Below, piece by piece: positions 19,341 through 31,774 of a stretch of DNA of 64,000 nucleotides (position 1 is the stretch's first letter; each line of letters starts with the position of its first letter). Made by a program: the position numbers and the translations under genes. Origin of the DNA: Clostridiales bacterium COT073_COT-073 (GTDB lineage Bacteria > Bacillota > Clostridia > Lachnospirales > Vallitaleaceae). The notes below the pieces were generated by a model. It ran no database searches, was not told the origin of the DNA, and saw nothing but the letters and a program-made list of their open reading frames with translations. The stretch covers positions 1 to 64,000 of the forward strand of contig RQYD01000004.1 of the NCBI GenBank assembly GCA_003858485.1, given 5' to 3'.

Positions 19341-19960
19341 TACGCATACACCTCCTCAAGAGCTTTTACTGCGTCTTTGGTAATAACGCATTTCTCATAC
19401 TTTAACAAATCATAAATATTAATATTATTTACCGGAATTGTTCTAGTATTCGGAATGTTTCTGGCTGATAATACGACGTTTTGGTTGTTATCTGCTAATA
19501 CAATCAATCCCTTTACCACTTCCAAAGCATTTAAAACAGAAGCCATATTCTTGGTTTTGATTTCATTAAATTCCAATGTATCTAAAACAATTAATTTACC
19601 ATTTCTTACTTTCTCAGACAATGCTACTTTAAGTGCCAATTGCCTTTCCTTTTTATTTAAGCGCTTGGAGTAATCGCGTGGTTTCGGCGCAAATACTACA
19701 CCACCACCGGTCCATTGCGGAGCACGGATAGAGCCTTGTCTTGCCCGACCGGTTCCTTTTTGTCTCCAAGGTTTGATGCCACCGCCTCGTACTTCACCTC
19801 TGGTTAAAGCCGATTGGGTTCCCTGACGACTATTAGCCAATTGGGTTACTACCGCACGATAAACAACATGGTCATTGGCTTCCAAGCCAAATACGCTATC
19901 ATTTAATTCGATTTCTTCGACCTTTTTGCCTTGCATATTTAATACTGATACTTTAGCCAT
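19340..19960 (-). CDS. rplD: 50S ribosomal protein uL4
   Basis: 206 residues with [20 protein letters not shown] in the tunnel loop and [19 protein letters not shown]. In E. coli, L4 represses its own operon through the S10 leader; whether that holds here is unknown. The leader upstream of rpsJ is structured. Confidence 0.97.
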   Translation of the reverse strand: MAKVSVLNMQGKKVEEIELNDSVFGLEANDHVVYRAVVTQLANSRQGTQSALTRGEVRGGGIKPWRQKGTGRARQGSIRAPQWTGGGVVFAPKPRDYSKRLNKKERQLALKVALSEKVRNGKLIVLDTLEFNEIKTKNMASVLNALEVVKGLIVLADNNQNVVLSARNIPNTRTIPVNNINIYDLLKYEKCVITKDAVKALEEVYA

Positions 19961-19978
19961 TTTTGTTCCTCCTTCCCA

Positions 19979-20608
19979 CTAAGCCTTCTTTACAGCGTTT
20001 CTTACCGTAACAACTGTCTTTTTTGCTCCGGGAACTGCGCCTTTAATCAATAACAAGTTGTTTTCCGCATCTACGCGCACAACTTCTAAATTTTGTACTG
20101 TAATTTGGACTGCACCCATGTGACCCGGCAATTTCTTACCTTTAAATACCTTACCCGGGAAAGATGCATTACCCATCGAACCTGCATAGCGATGATACTT
20201 GGAACCATGAGACATCGGTCCACGGTGTTGGTTATGACGTTTGATCGCGCCTTGGTAACCCTTACCTTTAGAGCGTCCTGTCACATCCACATAATCGCCG
20301 GCAGCAAAACTTTCAACCGTCACCATTTGTCCAATCTCATAATTTTCCGCATCACTCAAACGGAATTCTTTCAAAAACCTTTGAGCAGGTACATTTGCTT
20401 TTTCAAAATGTCCTTTGGCCGGTTTATTCACATTTTTGGTTTTTTCTTCAAAACCTAATTGCACCGCACTGTAACCATCATTTTCAACGGTTTTTACCTG
20501 CACCACCGGGCAAGGTCCAGCTTGCAATACGGTTACCGGAACCACTGTTCCGTCTTCGGTAAAGATTTGAGTCATACCGATTTTTTTAGCAATGATTGCT
20601 TTCTTCAT
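19979..20608 (-). CDS. rplC: 50S ribosomal protein uL3
   Basis: 209 residues, [20 protein letters not shown], then [20 protein letters not shown] and [20 protein letters not shown] near the peptidyl transferase centre. Normal L3. Confidence 0.97.
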   Translation of the reverse strand: MKKAIIAKKIGMTQIFTEDGTVVPVTVLQAGPCPVVQVKTVENDGYSAVQLGFEEKTKNVNKPAKGHFEKANVPAQRFLKEFRLSDAENYEIGQMVTVESFAAGDYVDVTGRSKGKGYQGAIKRHNQHRGPMSHGSKYHRYAGSMGNASFPGKVFKGKKLPGHMGAVQITVQNLEVVRVDAENNLLLIKGAVPGAKKTVVTVRNAVKKA

Positions 20609-20693
20609 TTTTTTCCTCCTGTTTTTCTACAGCGGAACGGTTTCCCGTTCATACTAGACAAAGGATTTTCCCAAAGTCTATTTTGTAAACCGC

Positions 20694-21005
20694 TTATTTT
20701 GCATTAACTTTGATATCTACACCAGCCGGTAACTCTAATTTCATCAGAGCATCCACGGTCTTGGCTGTCGGCATTAAAATATCGATCAGGCGCTTGTGAG
20801 TTCTTCTTTCAAATTGTTCTCTGGAGTCCTTATATTTGTGGACTGCGCGAAGGATGGTCACTACTTCCTTCTTAGTCGGCAACGGAATCGGTCCGCTTAC
20901 CTTTGCACCTGTCTTCTTTGCAGTTTCAATGATTTTAACTGCTGATTGATCAATGAGTTCATGATCATATGCTTTTAAACTGATTCTGATTTTTTCCTTA
21001 GCCAT
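20694..21005 (-). CDS. rpsJ: 30S ribosomal protein uS10
   Basis: 103 residues starting [20 protein letters not shown], with [17 protein letters not shown]. The frame is open further upstream (21086) through the leader, but GGAGG lies 11 bases before the ATG at 21005, which gives the family start. It is the first gene of the super-operon. S10 also acts as NusE in antitermination. Confidence 0.97.
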   Translation of the reverse strand: MAKEKIRISLKAYDHELIDQSAVKIIETAKKTGAKVSGPIPLPTKKEVVTILRAVHKYKDSREQFERRTHKRLIDILMPTAKTVDALMKLELPAGVDIKVNAK

Positions 21006-21043
21006 AAAAAAAGCCGCCTCCTTTTCGTACTGTTTTGCTTGGT

Positions 21044-21133
21044 ACGACAAGTGGTGACTGTACATCTTGCCGGGTGTTTCATACATCCCCGACCGCCTAA
21101 ACTGTTTGTTTCCTTGTACAGTGATCTTGTCGT
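21044..21133 (-). promoter_or_regulatory. Structured mRNA leader of the S10 operon
   Basis: Between the promoter and rpsJ there is a long-range stem of two perfect 8-bp helices: ACGACAAG (21044-21051) with CTTGTCGT (21126-21133), and ACTGTACA (21057-21064) with TGTACAGT (21115-21122). They enclose about 50 bases with further pairing. This part of the transcript is probably a folded leader and a candidate site of autogenous control by a ribosomal protein such as L4. The structure is seen; the regulator is inferred. Confidence 0.6.
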
Positions 21134-21227
21134 CTGTTTCGTGAACTAGACTCGCTCCGCCGGAAAACCTGACTTTTCATCATTTGTCAGCAACCTCCGA
21201 CTTCACAGCTCCTATCACAACTCAAGT

Positions 21228-21256
21228 ATTATAACGCAAGCCCGAACAAAATACAA
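21228..21256 (-). promoter_or_regulatory. Promoter of the ribosomal super-operon
   Basis: On the minus strand the sequence has TTGTAT (-35, 21251-21256), a 17-base spacer and a perfect TATAAT (-10, 21228-21233), followed by a leader of about 215 bases to rpsJ. The surrounding DNA is strongly A/T-tracted upstream, like an UP element (AAAAAAAAACTT near 21257-21270). No other promoter as good is visible for the next 20 genes. Confidence 0.8.
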
Positions 21257-21360
21257 GTTTTTTTTTCAGTTTTTTTCCGATCCATATTTTTTCTATGTTT
21301 TGCACAAATTTTTTCTGCATTTTAAATAATACTTGCAAATTTTTACAATAAATCTGGCCT

Positions 21361-21590
21361 TTATGCTTGCAAATCCCTGATCCATTCAATCGCTAAATCG
21401 ATCCAGATCTGCCAACGTTTGGCCAATCCATGCCCTTCTTGTTCATTGATCACCTGGTCACTGCCCAGCGCAATACCATGTTCTCCTTCCGAAAAAATAT
21501 GTTGCTCGACCGGCACTCCCCATTCAATTAGCGCGGCGGTAGCTTGCTAGCGTTATAGGCAAACTCAGCATACCATCTCCACAATCTTAT
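21361..21590 (-). pseudogene. Alpha/beta-hydrolase (esterase) C-terminal fragment
   Basis: Leftward from about 21540 a frame reads AALIEWGVPVEQHIFSEGEH, then GLAKRWQIWIDLAIEWIRDL and a TAA at 21363-21361. This is the C-terminal end of BD-FAE or acetylesterase-type alpha/beta hydrolases, including the catalytic His in the GEHG motif. Just upstream the matching piece (YNASKL) is in another frame, and the rest of the gene, including the catalytic serine, is absent. The fragment lies between the rpsJ promoter and lacZ and is a relic. Confidence 0.55.
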
Positions 21591-21610
21591 CCAACAATCC
21601 ATCTTAAAAA

Positions 21611-25095
<3,485 letters not shown>

Positions 25096-25460
25096 ACTTC
25101 ACATATAATCCGATATTCTCTTCTGAAAGAAAACGAATTATTCTCCTTTCTCCCAATCCGACCAGGTAAACTGGAATTTTTTATTGATAATGATTAAGTA
25201 ACTCTCTGGTAATCCCATAAAATCTTTTCATTTTAACAGCTTAATATTCCATTAATTTCAACCATCTTGCTTTTCGAAAAAGCAATACATAAACTGCCAA
25301 TATGCTGCTCTACTTTCGTGAGCGGTTCCACAAACACCGACTTCCATCATTTTGCCTTTCTCTAAACGCTAAAGCTCCGGCCAGCCACTTTTATTTTAAA
25401 ACCCTCAAACCGGTAAAACTTAGCAGAAAAAAATTTTCAGCCAAATCATTTTTATTTTAC

Positions 25461-25661
25461 CATATTTCATTTTATAAATACATTGTATTTTTTCCATAAA
25501 TAAAGTCTTTATTTTTAGGCAAGTTTCCACTTCGCCTAAGTGAATAAAAAGAAACAGCAGACCAAAAGCTCCATCCTCTTTGCCGGACAAACCGAACCGG
25601 ATGCCATCTTCTGATTTACTGTTTCTAAATTCCAAATACTATATTTTTAAGTGATTATAAC
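25461..25661. repeat. Direct repeat copy 1 (left flank of TCS-ABC cassette)
   Basis: About 200 bp that align, in the same orientation, with 34114-34311. Shared blocks include CATATTTCATTTTATAAATA, CTTTATTTTTAGG, AGAAACAGCA, CCATCCTCTTT and CTGATTTACTGTTT. By eye the two copies share roughly three quarters of positions. This copy starts 45 bp after the stop codon of the binding-protein gene. It contains a short frame (up to 71 codons from a TTG at 25635) partly conserved in the other copy. The rest of the 25096-25705 gap shows no gene I can support. Confidence 0.7.
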
Positions 25662-25705
25662 TTTTTAAAACCAAGAATTATGTCTTGTTTATATCAAAAT
25701 CTACT

Positions 25706-26809
25706 TTAATAATTTTCGGTATATAATTTATTCCATTTTTCCAACATCTTAGCCTTATTTTCAACCAACCATTTGACATCCCGTGTTACCCATTTGACAT
25801 CTTCGGTTTTAGGAATGTACTTATAGTCAATCTTGGCGTTTTTGTTGGTCAAACGAATCGTGCCCAGGGCATTGCCACGTTTGGTTTGGCTGTCGGCATC
25901 CATTAAATAATCGATCATTGCCTTGGCTGCCTCCATATGCGGGGCACCCTTTACAACTGCGCAACCAAAGGCAAAGCTAGAACTGCCCGATTTTGGATAT
26001 ACAATCTTTATATTTTCAGCACCACTCTTTAATAGGGTGGCTGCCCCATCTTCATAAGTAAGTCCAACAACATATTCACCATCAGCTACCGCTTTAAAGC
26101 AAACTGAAGAACTGGAAGCAATAACCATCTTATTTTTCATCAAGCCTTCAATCAAATCCCAAGACTCTTTGCTATCATATCCATAAACCGCCATAATATT
26201 AGAAATATTATTCCAAGCCGCTGATGATTCATTGGGATTGGAGAAAACAATCTTACTAGCTAACTTCGGATCTAATAAATCATCATAATCATCAATTTCT
26301 ATTCCCAGTTCTTTTTCCAAATCAGTGTTGACGCAGAAAACCACCGAAGATAAATGATCATAATTATAGTAGCCATTATCACTTCTATATTCTTCGTAAA
26401 TATCATTTTCATAAGCCGAAATATATGGTTCAAATATTTCGCGATAAGTCTCACCATCCGCCTGATTTAATCCACCCAGCATCACATCACCTTGAGGATT
26501 TCCGGCTTCCGCCTTTAATCTGGCAAACAATTCTCCGGCCGAACCATTTACTACTTCAATTTTAATCTCCGGATACAGCTCCCCAAAACCATCAACTACG
26601 GTTTCAACATCATCATCTGTCATCGAGCAATACAAAACCAAAGATCCGCCCAAATCCTTTTTCGTTTCGTCTTGAGAGGCCTTATCTTTTGATGGCGATT
26701 GAGCCTCTTCCTGCTTTGACTCCATTTTTCCTGGCTGTTCTGTTTGCCCACAAGCCGCTAACACTAAAAGCATAACTCCACAAAGTAATAATGATATTAA
26801 TTTTTTCAT
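25706..26809 (-). CDS. ABC transporter substrate-binding lipoprotein, Fbp/Pgt-like
   Basis: A 367-residue extracytoplasmic binding protein. Signal peptide of a lipoprotein: MKKLISLLLCGVMLLVLAAC with the cleavage Cys at residue 20, then an acidic, Ser-rich linker to about 52. The mature part starts GGSLVLYCSMTDDDVETVVD, the pattern of type 2 binding proteins of the Fe(III), 2-aminoethylphosphonate and phosphoglycerate group. The paired tyrosines typical of Fe(III)-binding FbpA are not evident (the region reads SSSSVCFKAVADGEY), so iron should not be assumed. It is the last gene of a three-gene transporter operon, 22 bp after the permease. Confidence 0.8.
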   Translation of the reverse strand: MKKLISLLLCGVMLLVLAACGQTEQPGKMESKQEEAQSPSKDKASQDETKKDLGGSLVLYCSMTDDDVETVVDGFGELYPEIKIEVVNGSAGELFARLKAEAGNPQGDVMLGGLNQADGETYREIFEPYISAYENDIYEEYRSDNGYYNYDHLSSVVFCVNTDLEKELGIEIDDYDDLLDPKLASKIVFSNPNESSAAWNNISNIMAVYGYDSKESWDLIEGLMKNKMVIASSSSVCFKAVADGEYVVGLTYEDGAATLLKSGAENIKIVYPKSGSSSFAFGCAVVKGAPHMEAAKAMIDYLMDADSQTKRGNALGTIRLTNKNAKIDYKYIPKTEDVKWVTRDVKWLVENKAKMLEKWNKLYTENY

Positions 26810-26831
26810 ATTTTCCTCCTTTTACTGATTG

Positions 26832-28478
26832 CTAGATTTTTATATCTTCCGATTTACTTATTCTTAAGTAAATCAGCAACGAACACATAGTCAAAACTGT
26901 CAACACTGCCGAAAACGCTGCCGCAATCCCGTAATTACCTCTGGAAATAGCCACATAGGCTGACATCGTTAAGGTAATTGTCTTATTATTATATAAAATA
27001 ATGGCACTGGATAATTCGGTCACAATTGCTACCCAGCTTAAAATCGCTCCGGACACAATGCCATTGGTCATCATTGGCACGGTAATCTTAAAAAAAGTCT
27101 TAATTTTCGATGACCCTAAGCTTAGCGCCGCTTCTTCAATACTGGGCTGAATCTGCATTAAAGTCGCTGTTGCCGAACGAATGGTATAGGGCATCCGTCG
27201 AATCACCAATGAAATTATCATAATCCAAATTGTTCCAATTAAAACTAAAGGCTTTTTCGAAAAGGCAATTACCATGGCAATACCAATAACTGAACCTGGC
27301 ATGATATAGGGTAACATCGACAAAGTATCAATCAAATTGTTGGCAAAATTATTGCGGCGAACAACCAAATAAGCAATTAAGACCGAAATCAAGATAATTA
27401 CCGCCAAGGTAAAGACCCCTAAAAACAATGTATTTTGAGTTGATCTCACTAATAGCTTATTCATGGCTGCGCGATAGTTCCCCAAAGAAAATCCCGGCTT
27501 AAACACAGATTTATCACAATTCCTAAAGGATAAATAAATAATATAAACATTCGGAGCATATGCCAGCAAAACCAGGCCATAACTATACAAATACATCAGT
27601 GCCCCTTTTAAACCCTTAGCCTGCTTTTTCTCTACCGGATGCAAAGCATTGAGCGAAAACTTATAGCGATCCGTCGCCTTCTTCTGCGCAAAAAATACCA
27701 CTGCTGTAACCAGAATTGCGATCACGCTAATTGCCGCTGCAAAAGAATGATTGGTTCCATTTTCTCCTAAATACTGGACATAAATCTCAACCGGAAAAGT
27801 CCGATAACCTTCGCCAATTAAAAGTGGTGTTCCAAAATCCGCAAATGCTCTCATAAAAACCAATAAACCTGCTGCTAAAACGGTTGGCATAGTTAGTGAA
27901 ATAACAATCTTAAAGAAACGTTGTATGCCACGACAGCCCATACTTTCCGCTGCTTCCAGCAAAGAGTTGTCAATATTTTTAAAAGCGCCAACCATATAAA
28001 TAAAGACCAGCGGAAAAAGTTTAAAAGCTTGAACAAATAAAATCCCGCCAAAACCATAAATACTGCCTATTTTTATGCCCACTGCAGCCAACGCCTTGGT
28101 AATCACACCCGATCTGCCTAACAGCATAATCCAAGAATAGGCACCAATAAAAGGAGCTGACATCCCGCAAAGTACACTGGTGACAAATAAAAACTTTGCC
28201 CCTTTTAAATGATAGAAAGAGTAAAAATATGCCAATGGAATTCCTAATATCAGGGTAACGACCGTAACGGCCACTGTCACCTTAAAACTATTGATAATTG
28301 TACCAGTATAATATGAACTGGAAAAAAACTTGGCAAACTCATTTAAAGTAAATTTTCCCGCTTCACTGATTACTGATTGTTTTAAGATCCCAAACATCGG
28401 ATAAATCAAAAATATAAAAAATAAAAATAAAAGCCCGATTGTAACAAAAGTCCATATTTCCAATCTATTTTTTTTCAT
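26832..28478 (-). CDS. ABC transporter permease, fused two-domain FbpB type
   Basis: A 548-residue inner-membrane permease with twelve hydrophobic segments in two homologous halves. Each has an EAA-type coupling loop: LLEAAESMGCRGIQRFFKIV near residue 180 and IEEAALSLGSSKIKTFFKIT near 450. This double architecture is typical of FbpB/AfuB-like importers. It lies 9 bp after the ATPase gene and 22 bp before the binding protein gene. Substrate unknown. Confidence 0.85.
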   Translation of the reverse strand: MKKNRLEIWTFVTIGLLFLFFIFLIYPMFGILKQSVISEAGKFTLNEFAKFFSSSYYTGTIINSFKVTVAVTVVTLILGIPLAYFYSFYHLKGAKFLFVTSVLCGMSAPFIGAYSWIMLLGRSGVITKALAAVGIKIGSIYGFGGILFVQAFKLFPLVFIYMVGAFKNIDNSLLEAAESMGCRGIQRFFKIVISLTMPTVLAAGLLVFMRAFADFGTPLLIGEGYRTFPVEIYVQYLGENGTNHSFAAAISVIAILVTAVVFFAQKKATDRYKFSLNALHPVEKKQAKGLKGALMYLYSYGLVLLAYAPNVYIIYLSFRNCDKSVFKPGFSLGNYRAAMNKLLVRSTQNTLFLGVFTLAVIILISVLIAYLVVRRNNFANNLIDTLSMLPYIMPGSVIGIAMVIAFSKKPLVLIGTIWIMIISLVIRRMPYTIRSATATLMQIQPSIEEAALSLGSSKIKTFFKITVPMMTNGIVSGAILSWVAIVTELSSAIILYNNKTITLTMSAYVAISRGNYGIAAAFSAVLTVLTMCSLLIYLRISKSEDIKI

Positions 28479-28487
28479 AATGGCCTC

Positions 28488-29603
28488 CTAACTAATGCAG
28501 ATATCATTACAAACACCCTGCATGATATTAATTCCATCTTTTTTGCCAAATAGATTAATTTTTTCTGCATTAAAGGTTACACTTACTTTTGTTCCGTTTG
28601 ACAAGATATCTTCAATTGTTGACTCTTGAGTCATCTCAACCAAGTCACCTGTTTCCAGCTCCACCACATAATGGGTGTTTAATCCCAGGAAAATACATTC
28701 TTTAACAATCCCCTGTAAAATCCCGGTATCATCTTTACACAGCAATATTTCCTCCGGTCTTGCCGAAACGATAACTTTCTGATTTTCCATATTCTTTTGC
28801 TCAATGGTATTAATTGGAATCCTGCCCTTATTTCCTACCACCAGATATGCCTGTCCACTCTCTACTTGCACTTCTCCCTCTAATATATTGGATCGGCCGA
28901 TAAATGTAGCCACAAATTGATTGATCGGTCTTTGATAAATACTTTTGGGATCGCTAATTTGTTGTAAAACCCCTTCCTTCATAACACCAATACGATCAGA
29001 AATGGCCATTGCTTCTTCTTGATCGTGAGTGACATAAACCGTTGTAATCCCTACCTGCTTTTGAATGGAACGAATCGTACTTCTCATCTCAACCCGAAGT
29101 TTGGCATCCAAATTCGATAATGGTTCATCCATCAGCAATACATCCGGCTCAATTACCAATGCCCGCGCCAATGCTACTCTTTGCTGCTGTCCACCTGACA
29201 TTCGATCCGGCTTTCTATCTGCCAATTGATCAATTTTCATTAATTTCAAAAAACGATCCGTTTTATCCTTGATTTCTTGACTATTAATATTTCGATTTCT
29301 TAAACCGAACTCTACATTTTTTCTAACTGTATAATGTGGAAAAATTGCATAGTTTTGAAAAACCATACCAATATTTCGCTTCGCTGGTTCTAAATCATTC
29401 ACTCTTTTATCATTAAAGTAAAAATCACCACCTTCAATACTGTTAAAACCTGCAATCATTCTTAATAATGTTGTTTTTCCGCAGCCGGATGGTCCCAGAA
29501 GAGTAAAAAATTCGCCATCGCGTACTTTTAAACTTAGATTGGGAATAATGACATTTTCATTAAACTTTTTCAACGCATTTTTAATAGTAATTCCGACACT
29601 CAT
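28488..29603 (-). CDS. ABC transporter ATPase, FbpC/PotA-like
   Basis: A 371-residue importer ATPase with Walker A GPSGCGKTTLL, Q-loop VFQNYAIFPH, signature MSGGQQQRVALARAL, Walker B VLLMDEPLSNLD, H-loop VTHDQEEAM, then a TOBE-type regulatory domain from about 240. The frame opens at 29672, but GGAGG lies nine bases before the ATG at 29603, which yields the usual start (MSVGITIKNALKKF). It is the first gene of the transporter operon, downstream of a 230-bp gap with a large inverted repeat. Confidence 0.88.
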   Translation of the reverse strand: MSVGITIKNALKKFNENVIIPNLSLKVRDGEFFTLLGPSGCGKTTLLRMIAGFNSIEGGDFYFNDKRVNDLEPAKRNIGMVFQNYAIFPHYTVRKNVEFGLRNRNINSQEIKDKTDRFLKLMKIDQLADRKPDRMSGGQQQRVALARALVIEPDVLLMDEPLSNLDAKLRVEMRSTIRSIQKQVGITTVYVTHDQEEAMAISDRIGVMKEGVLQQISDPKSIYQRPINQFVATFIGRSNILEGEVQVESGQAYLVVGNKGRIPINTIEQKNMENQKVIVSARPEEILLCKDDTGILQGIVKECIFLGLNTHYVVELETGDLVEMTQESTIEDILSNGTKVSVTFNAEKINLFGKKDGINIMQGVCNDICIS

Positions 29604-29725
29604 TCCGAAACTCCTCCTTTTCATCAGCGTTTTATTAGATATTTTTGCTTTTTGATTAAGATTATTATACATTTTTTATATTTCAGTTTTTTCTCTAAAT
29701 TGTTTCATAAATGTAACAAAAAGAA

Positions 29726-29816
29726 GCTGTTGCATTTTAAGATTTTCATACAAGATATAATATAAACATTATAATTTATCACAATATCTTAATGAAAATC
29801 TGTCCTCTGCAACAGC
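29726..29816 (-). promoter_or_regulatory. Large two-part inverted repeat, terminator/attenuator-like
   Basis: GCTGTTGCA (29726-29734) pairs with TGCAACAGC (29808-29816) and AGATTTTCAT (29740-29749) with ATGAAAATCT (29792-29801). The 42-base loop is very A/T-rich and contains TATAAT-like elements. On the minus strand the outer stem is followed by TTCTTTTTGTT. It stands between the sensor genes and the transporter operon, so it probably limits read-through and may include the promoter of the ATPase gene. Confidence 0.6.
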
Positions 29817-29904
29817 CCCCTTCCAATTGAACTAAACCCAATTTTCTGGCTGTTCTTCTTATCAATCCTACCAGATTAAAAAATATTACTCATCCATCCT
29901 TTTT

Positions 29905-30978
29905 CTATTGAACCAATTGCAAAAATCTCCGGATATTTTCCTCTTTTTTATCAATCATGGCCGTCGGCTCAAATTGATTATTTAACTGCAAATCAGATAA
30001 TCTTAAACCAGCATCGATTTGGTCACCGTTTTCCCTAACCGTTAGTACATTGCCCAAACCTCTTAATAAATCACTTGCTTCCTGACTTAAACAAAAGTCA
30101 ATAAACTGCTTGGCCTCTTCCTTTATTTCCTTTTTGGCAATTAATGATACCGGAACAATCGTCCAACCGGCATTTTGATAAATTCGGCTTTCCATATCAT
30201 AGCCATTGGAGCTGACAATCTGCTGATCTGAAAAAAAATTAATACAAATTAAATATTCACCCAAACCAACCTTTTCTGCCGGAGTATAACCGCTATATGT
30301 ATATTGGCCAATTTGCTTATTTAGTTGCTCTAAATATTTCCAACCCTTTTCCTCACCCATTTCCGCCAATACCGATGCCAGAAAAGTATAACCCGTACCC
30401 GATGTTTCCGGACTGGGCAAAATCACTTCACCCTTAAATGCCGGATGCAATAAATCCTCCAAACCTGTTGGCTTTTTTATACCTTTGACAGCAAACTCTT
30501 TTTCCCATCTACTGTTGTTGATCCCGATTGATAACACCTCAATGTACTGAGCCTTCCAAACTTCATCCTTATCCCGAAATCGGTTAGCTATATTTTTTTC
30601 AGCTGCCGCTTCACATTTGCATAAAATTTGTTTTTTCTTTAGTATTTCATGGGCATCAACAGTTCCACCAATCCACACATCAAATCCGGTATTTCCCTTT
30701 TCGGCAATCAATTTAGCTTCTGCATCCTGAGTTGACATGCGCACATAATCAATTTTGATCTTTGATTGCCTGGCAAATAGTTCTGTCAAAAGCTTGATCA
30801 TATCCTCATGGTAAGAGCCTAAAACCATCAAATCAGCCGTCTTTTCCTTAGCTTTATCTTGATTGACTACTGGATCGCCATGATAAAAGTAAAAATACCA
30901 AATAAGATAAACCGATAAAATAGCAGCTGCGGCCATCACCGACATATATAAAAATCTAATTTTACTATGTTTATTCAA
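29905..30978 (-). CDS. Membrane-anchored binding-protein-like sensor component, PgtC-like
   Basis: A 357-residue protein of the same fold as the transporter's binding protein, but with an uncleaved N-terminal anchor (about residues 8-30) instead of a lipobox. It has ADLMVLGSYHEDMIKLLTEL, FDVWIGGTVDAHEILK and ILPSPETSGTGYTFLASVLA, all typical of the Fbp/Pgt cluster. It is encoded directly after a histidine kinase and a second anchored protein (8-bp overlap), not with the permease. In the phosphoglycerate system of Salmonella, PgtC is a binding-protein-like partner of the kinase PgtB. A similar ligand-sensing role is my inference here. Confidence 0.65.
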   Translation of the reverse strand: MNKHSKIRFLYMSVMAAAAILSVYLIWYFYFYHGDPVVNQDKAKEKTADLMVLGSYHEDMIKLLTELFARQSKIKIDYVRMSTQDAEAKLIAEKGNTGFDVWIGGTVDAHEILKKKQILCKCEAAAEKNIANRFRDKDEVWKAQYIEVLSIGINNSRWEKEFAVKGIKKPTGLEDLLHPAFKGEVILPSPETSGTGYTFLASVLAEMGEEKGWKYLEQLNKQIGQYTYSGYTPAEKVGLGEYLICINFFSDQQIVSSNGYDMESRIYQNAGWTIVPVSLIAKKEIKEEAKQFIDFCLSQEASDLLRGLGNVLTVRENGDQIDAGLRLSDLQLNNQFEPTAMIDKKEENIRRFLQLVQ

Positions 30979-31774
30979 CTGACATTCTCCTTATAAAGTC
31001 CGCAACTTTTTTGATATCAACGCTAAATTGCATAATACTACCGGATTGATTGGCAAAGGAATCATAAATCATACATAAGCCATTTTCATACATAATTACA
31101 TAAACCTGTGGACTGCTATTATTTTCACCAATATAAATCTCAATTTGGAAAAGCACCGCTCCTTTATTCTGTATTTTTTGCGAAGCTTTTTCTTCATAAT
31201 TCATGCTTTCGGCTTCGTCTATAATCCGACTTAATTCCTGTTTTTGATCCATGGCCAATTTTTTTTCCTGTTGGACAATTCTGATTTGAATTTTATTTTG
31301 CGCATTAATTAAGGTTAATAGCTTTTCTTTAGTATAAAGCTTTTTTCTAAATAAATTACTATATTTTTTTAATTCGATACGTTCAATTTTGTTGCCATAG
31401 GCCTGGCCATCCAAATACAAATATTCACCCAATTGAAAGTCCATTGATTTTCCGCCAGTAAAATAGAGATTGCCTTTTAAAACCTGCTCCAGTTCTATTT
31501 CACTGACTGTTTCAACACTTGATAAGCCCGAGATAAATTCATAAAATTCAATCACTTCCGCCGGATTTTCAATATAAATCCCTTTCCAAACATAGTCTTC
31601 CACATATAATCCGCTGGGAATCGAATCATTGATCATGGCAAACAGATAAGATTCATCTTCGACCGTATAAACCGTTGAATAACTATACATAATATAGCTC
31701 AGTGCCGAAAACAAAAAAACAATACTCCAAGCCAAAGGAATACGTTTTAAGATTTTGTTCTTGTCCCTGTTCAT
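30971..31774 (-). CDS. Anchored extracytoplasmic protein of unknown family in TCS operon
   Basis: A 267-residue protein with one N-terminal membrane anchor (PLAWSIVFLFSALSYIMYS, about 12-32) and an extracytoplasmic body rich in Glu, Tyr and Ile. The region after the anchor (VYTVEDESYLFAMIND) and IPSGLYVEDYVWKGIYIEN are distinctive, but I recognise no family. It overlaps the kinase stop codon by 4 bp and the next gene by 8 bp, so the three are translationally coupled. Position suggests a sensory partner of the kinase, or a link between the kinase and the binding-protein-like protein. Confidence 0.6.
   Translation of the reverse strand: MNRDKNKILKRIPLAWSIVFLFSALSYIMYSYSTVYTVEDESYLFAMINDSIPSGLYVEDYVWKGIYIENPAEVIEFYEFISGLSSVETVSEIELEQVLKGNLYFTGGKSMDFQLGEYLYLDGQAYGNKIERIELKKYSNLFRKKLYTKEKLLTLINAQNKIQIRIVQQEKKLAMDQKQELSRIIDEAESMNYEEKASQKIQNKGAVLFQIEIYIGENNSSPQVYVIMYENGLCMIYDSFANQSGSIMQFSVDIKKVADFIRRMSVE

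Noticed and set aside
25184-25204. Fur-box-like sequence TTGATAATGATTAAGT
   Set aside because: Only one half matches a Fur consensus, it lies far from a transporter start and upstream of a doubtful ORF; A/T-rich chance matches are likely.
26832-29603. Assigning the ABC transporter as an Fe(III) importer
   Set aside because: The paired tyrosines of Fe(III)-binding proteins are not evident in the binding protein, and the same family carries phosphonates, phosphoglycerate and thiamine; substrate left open.
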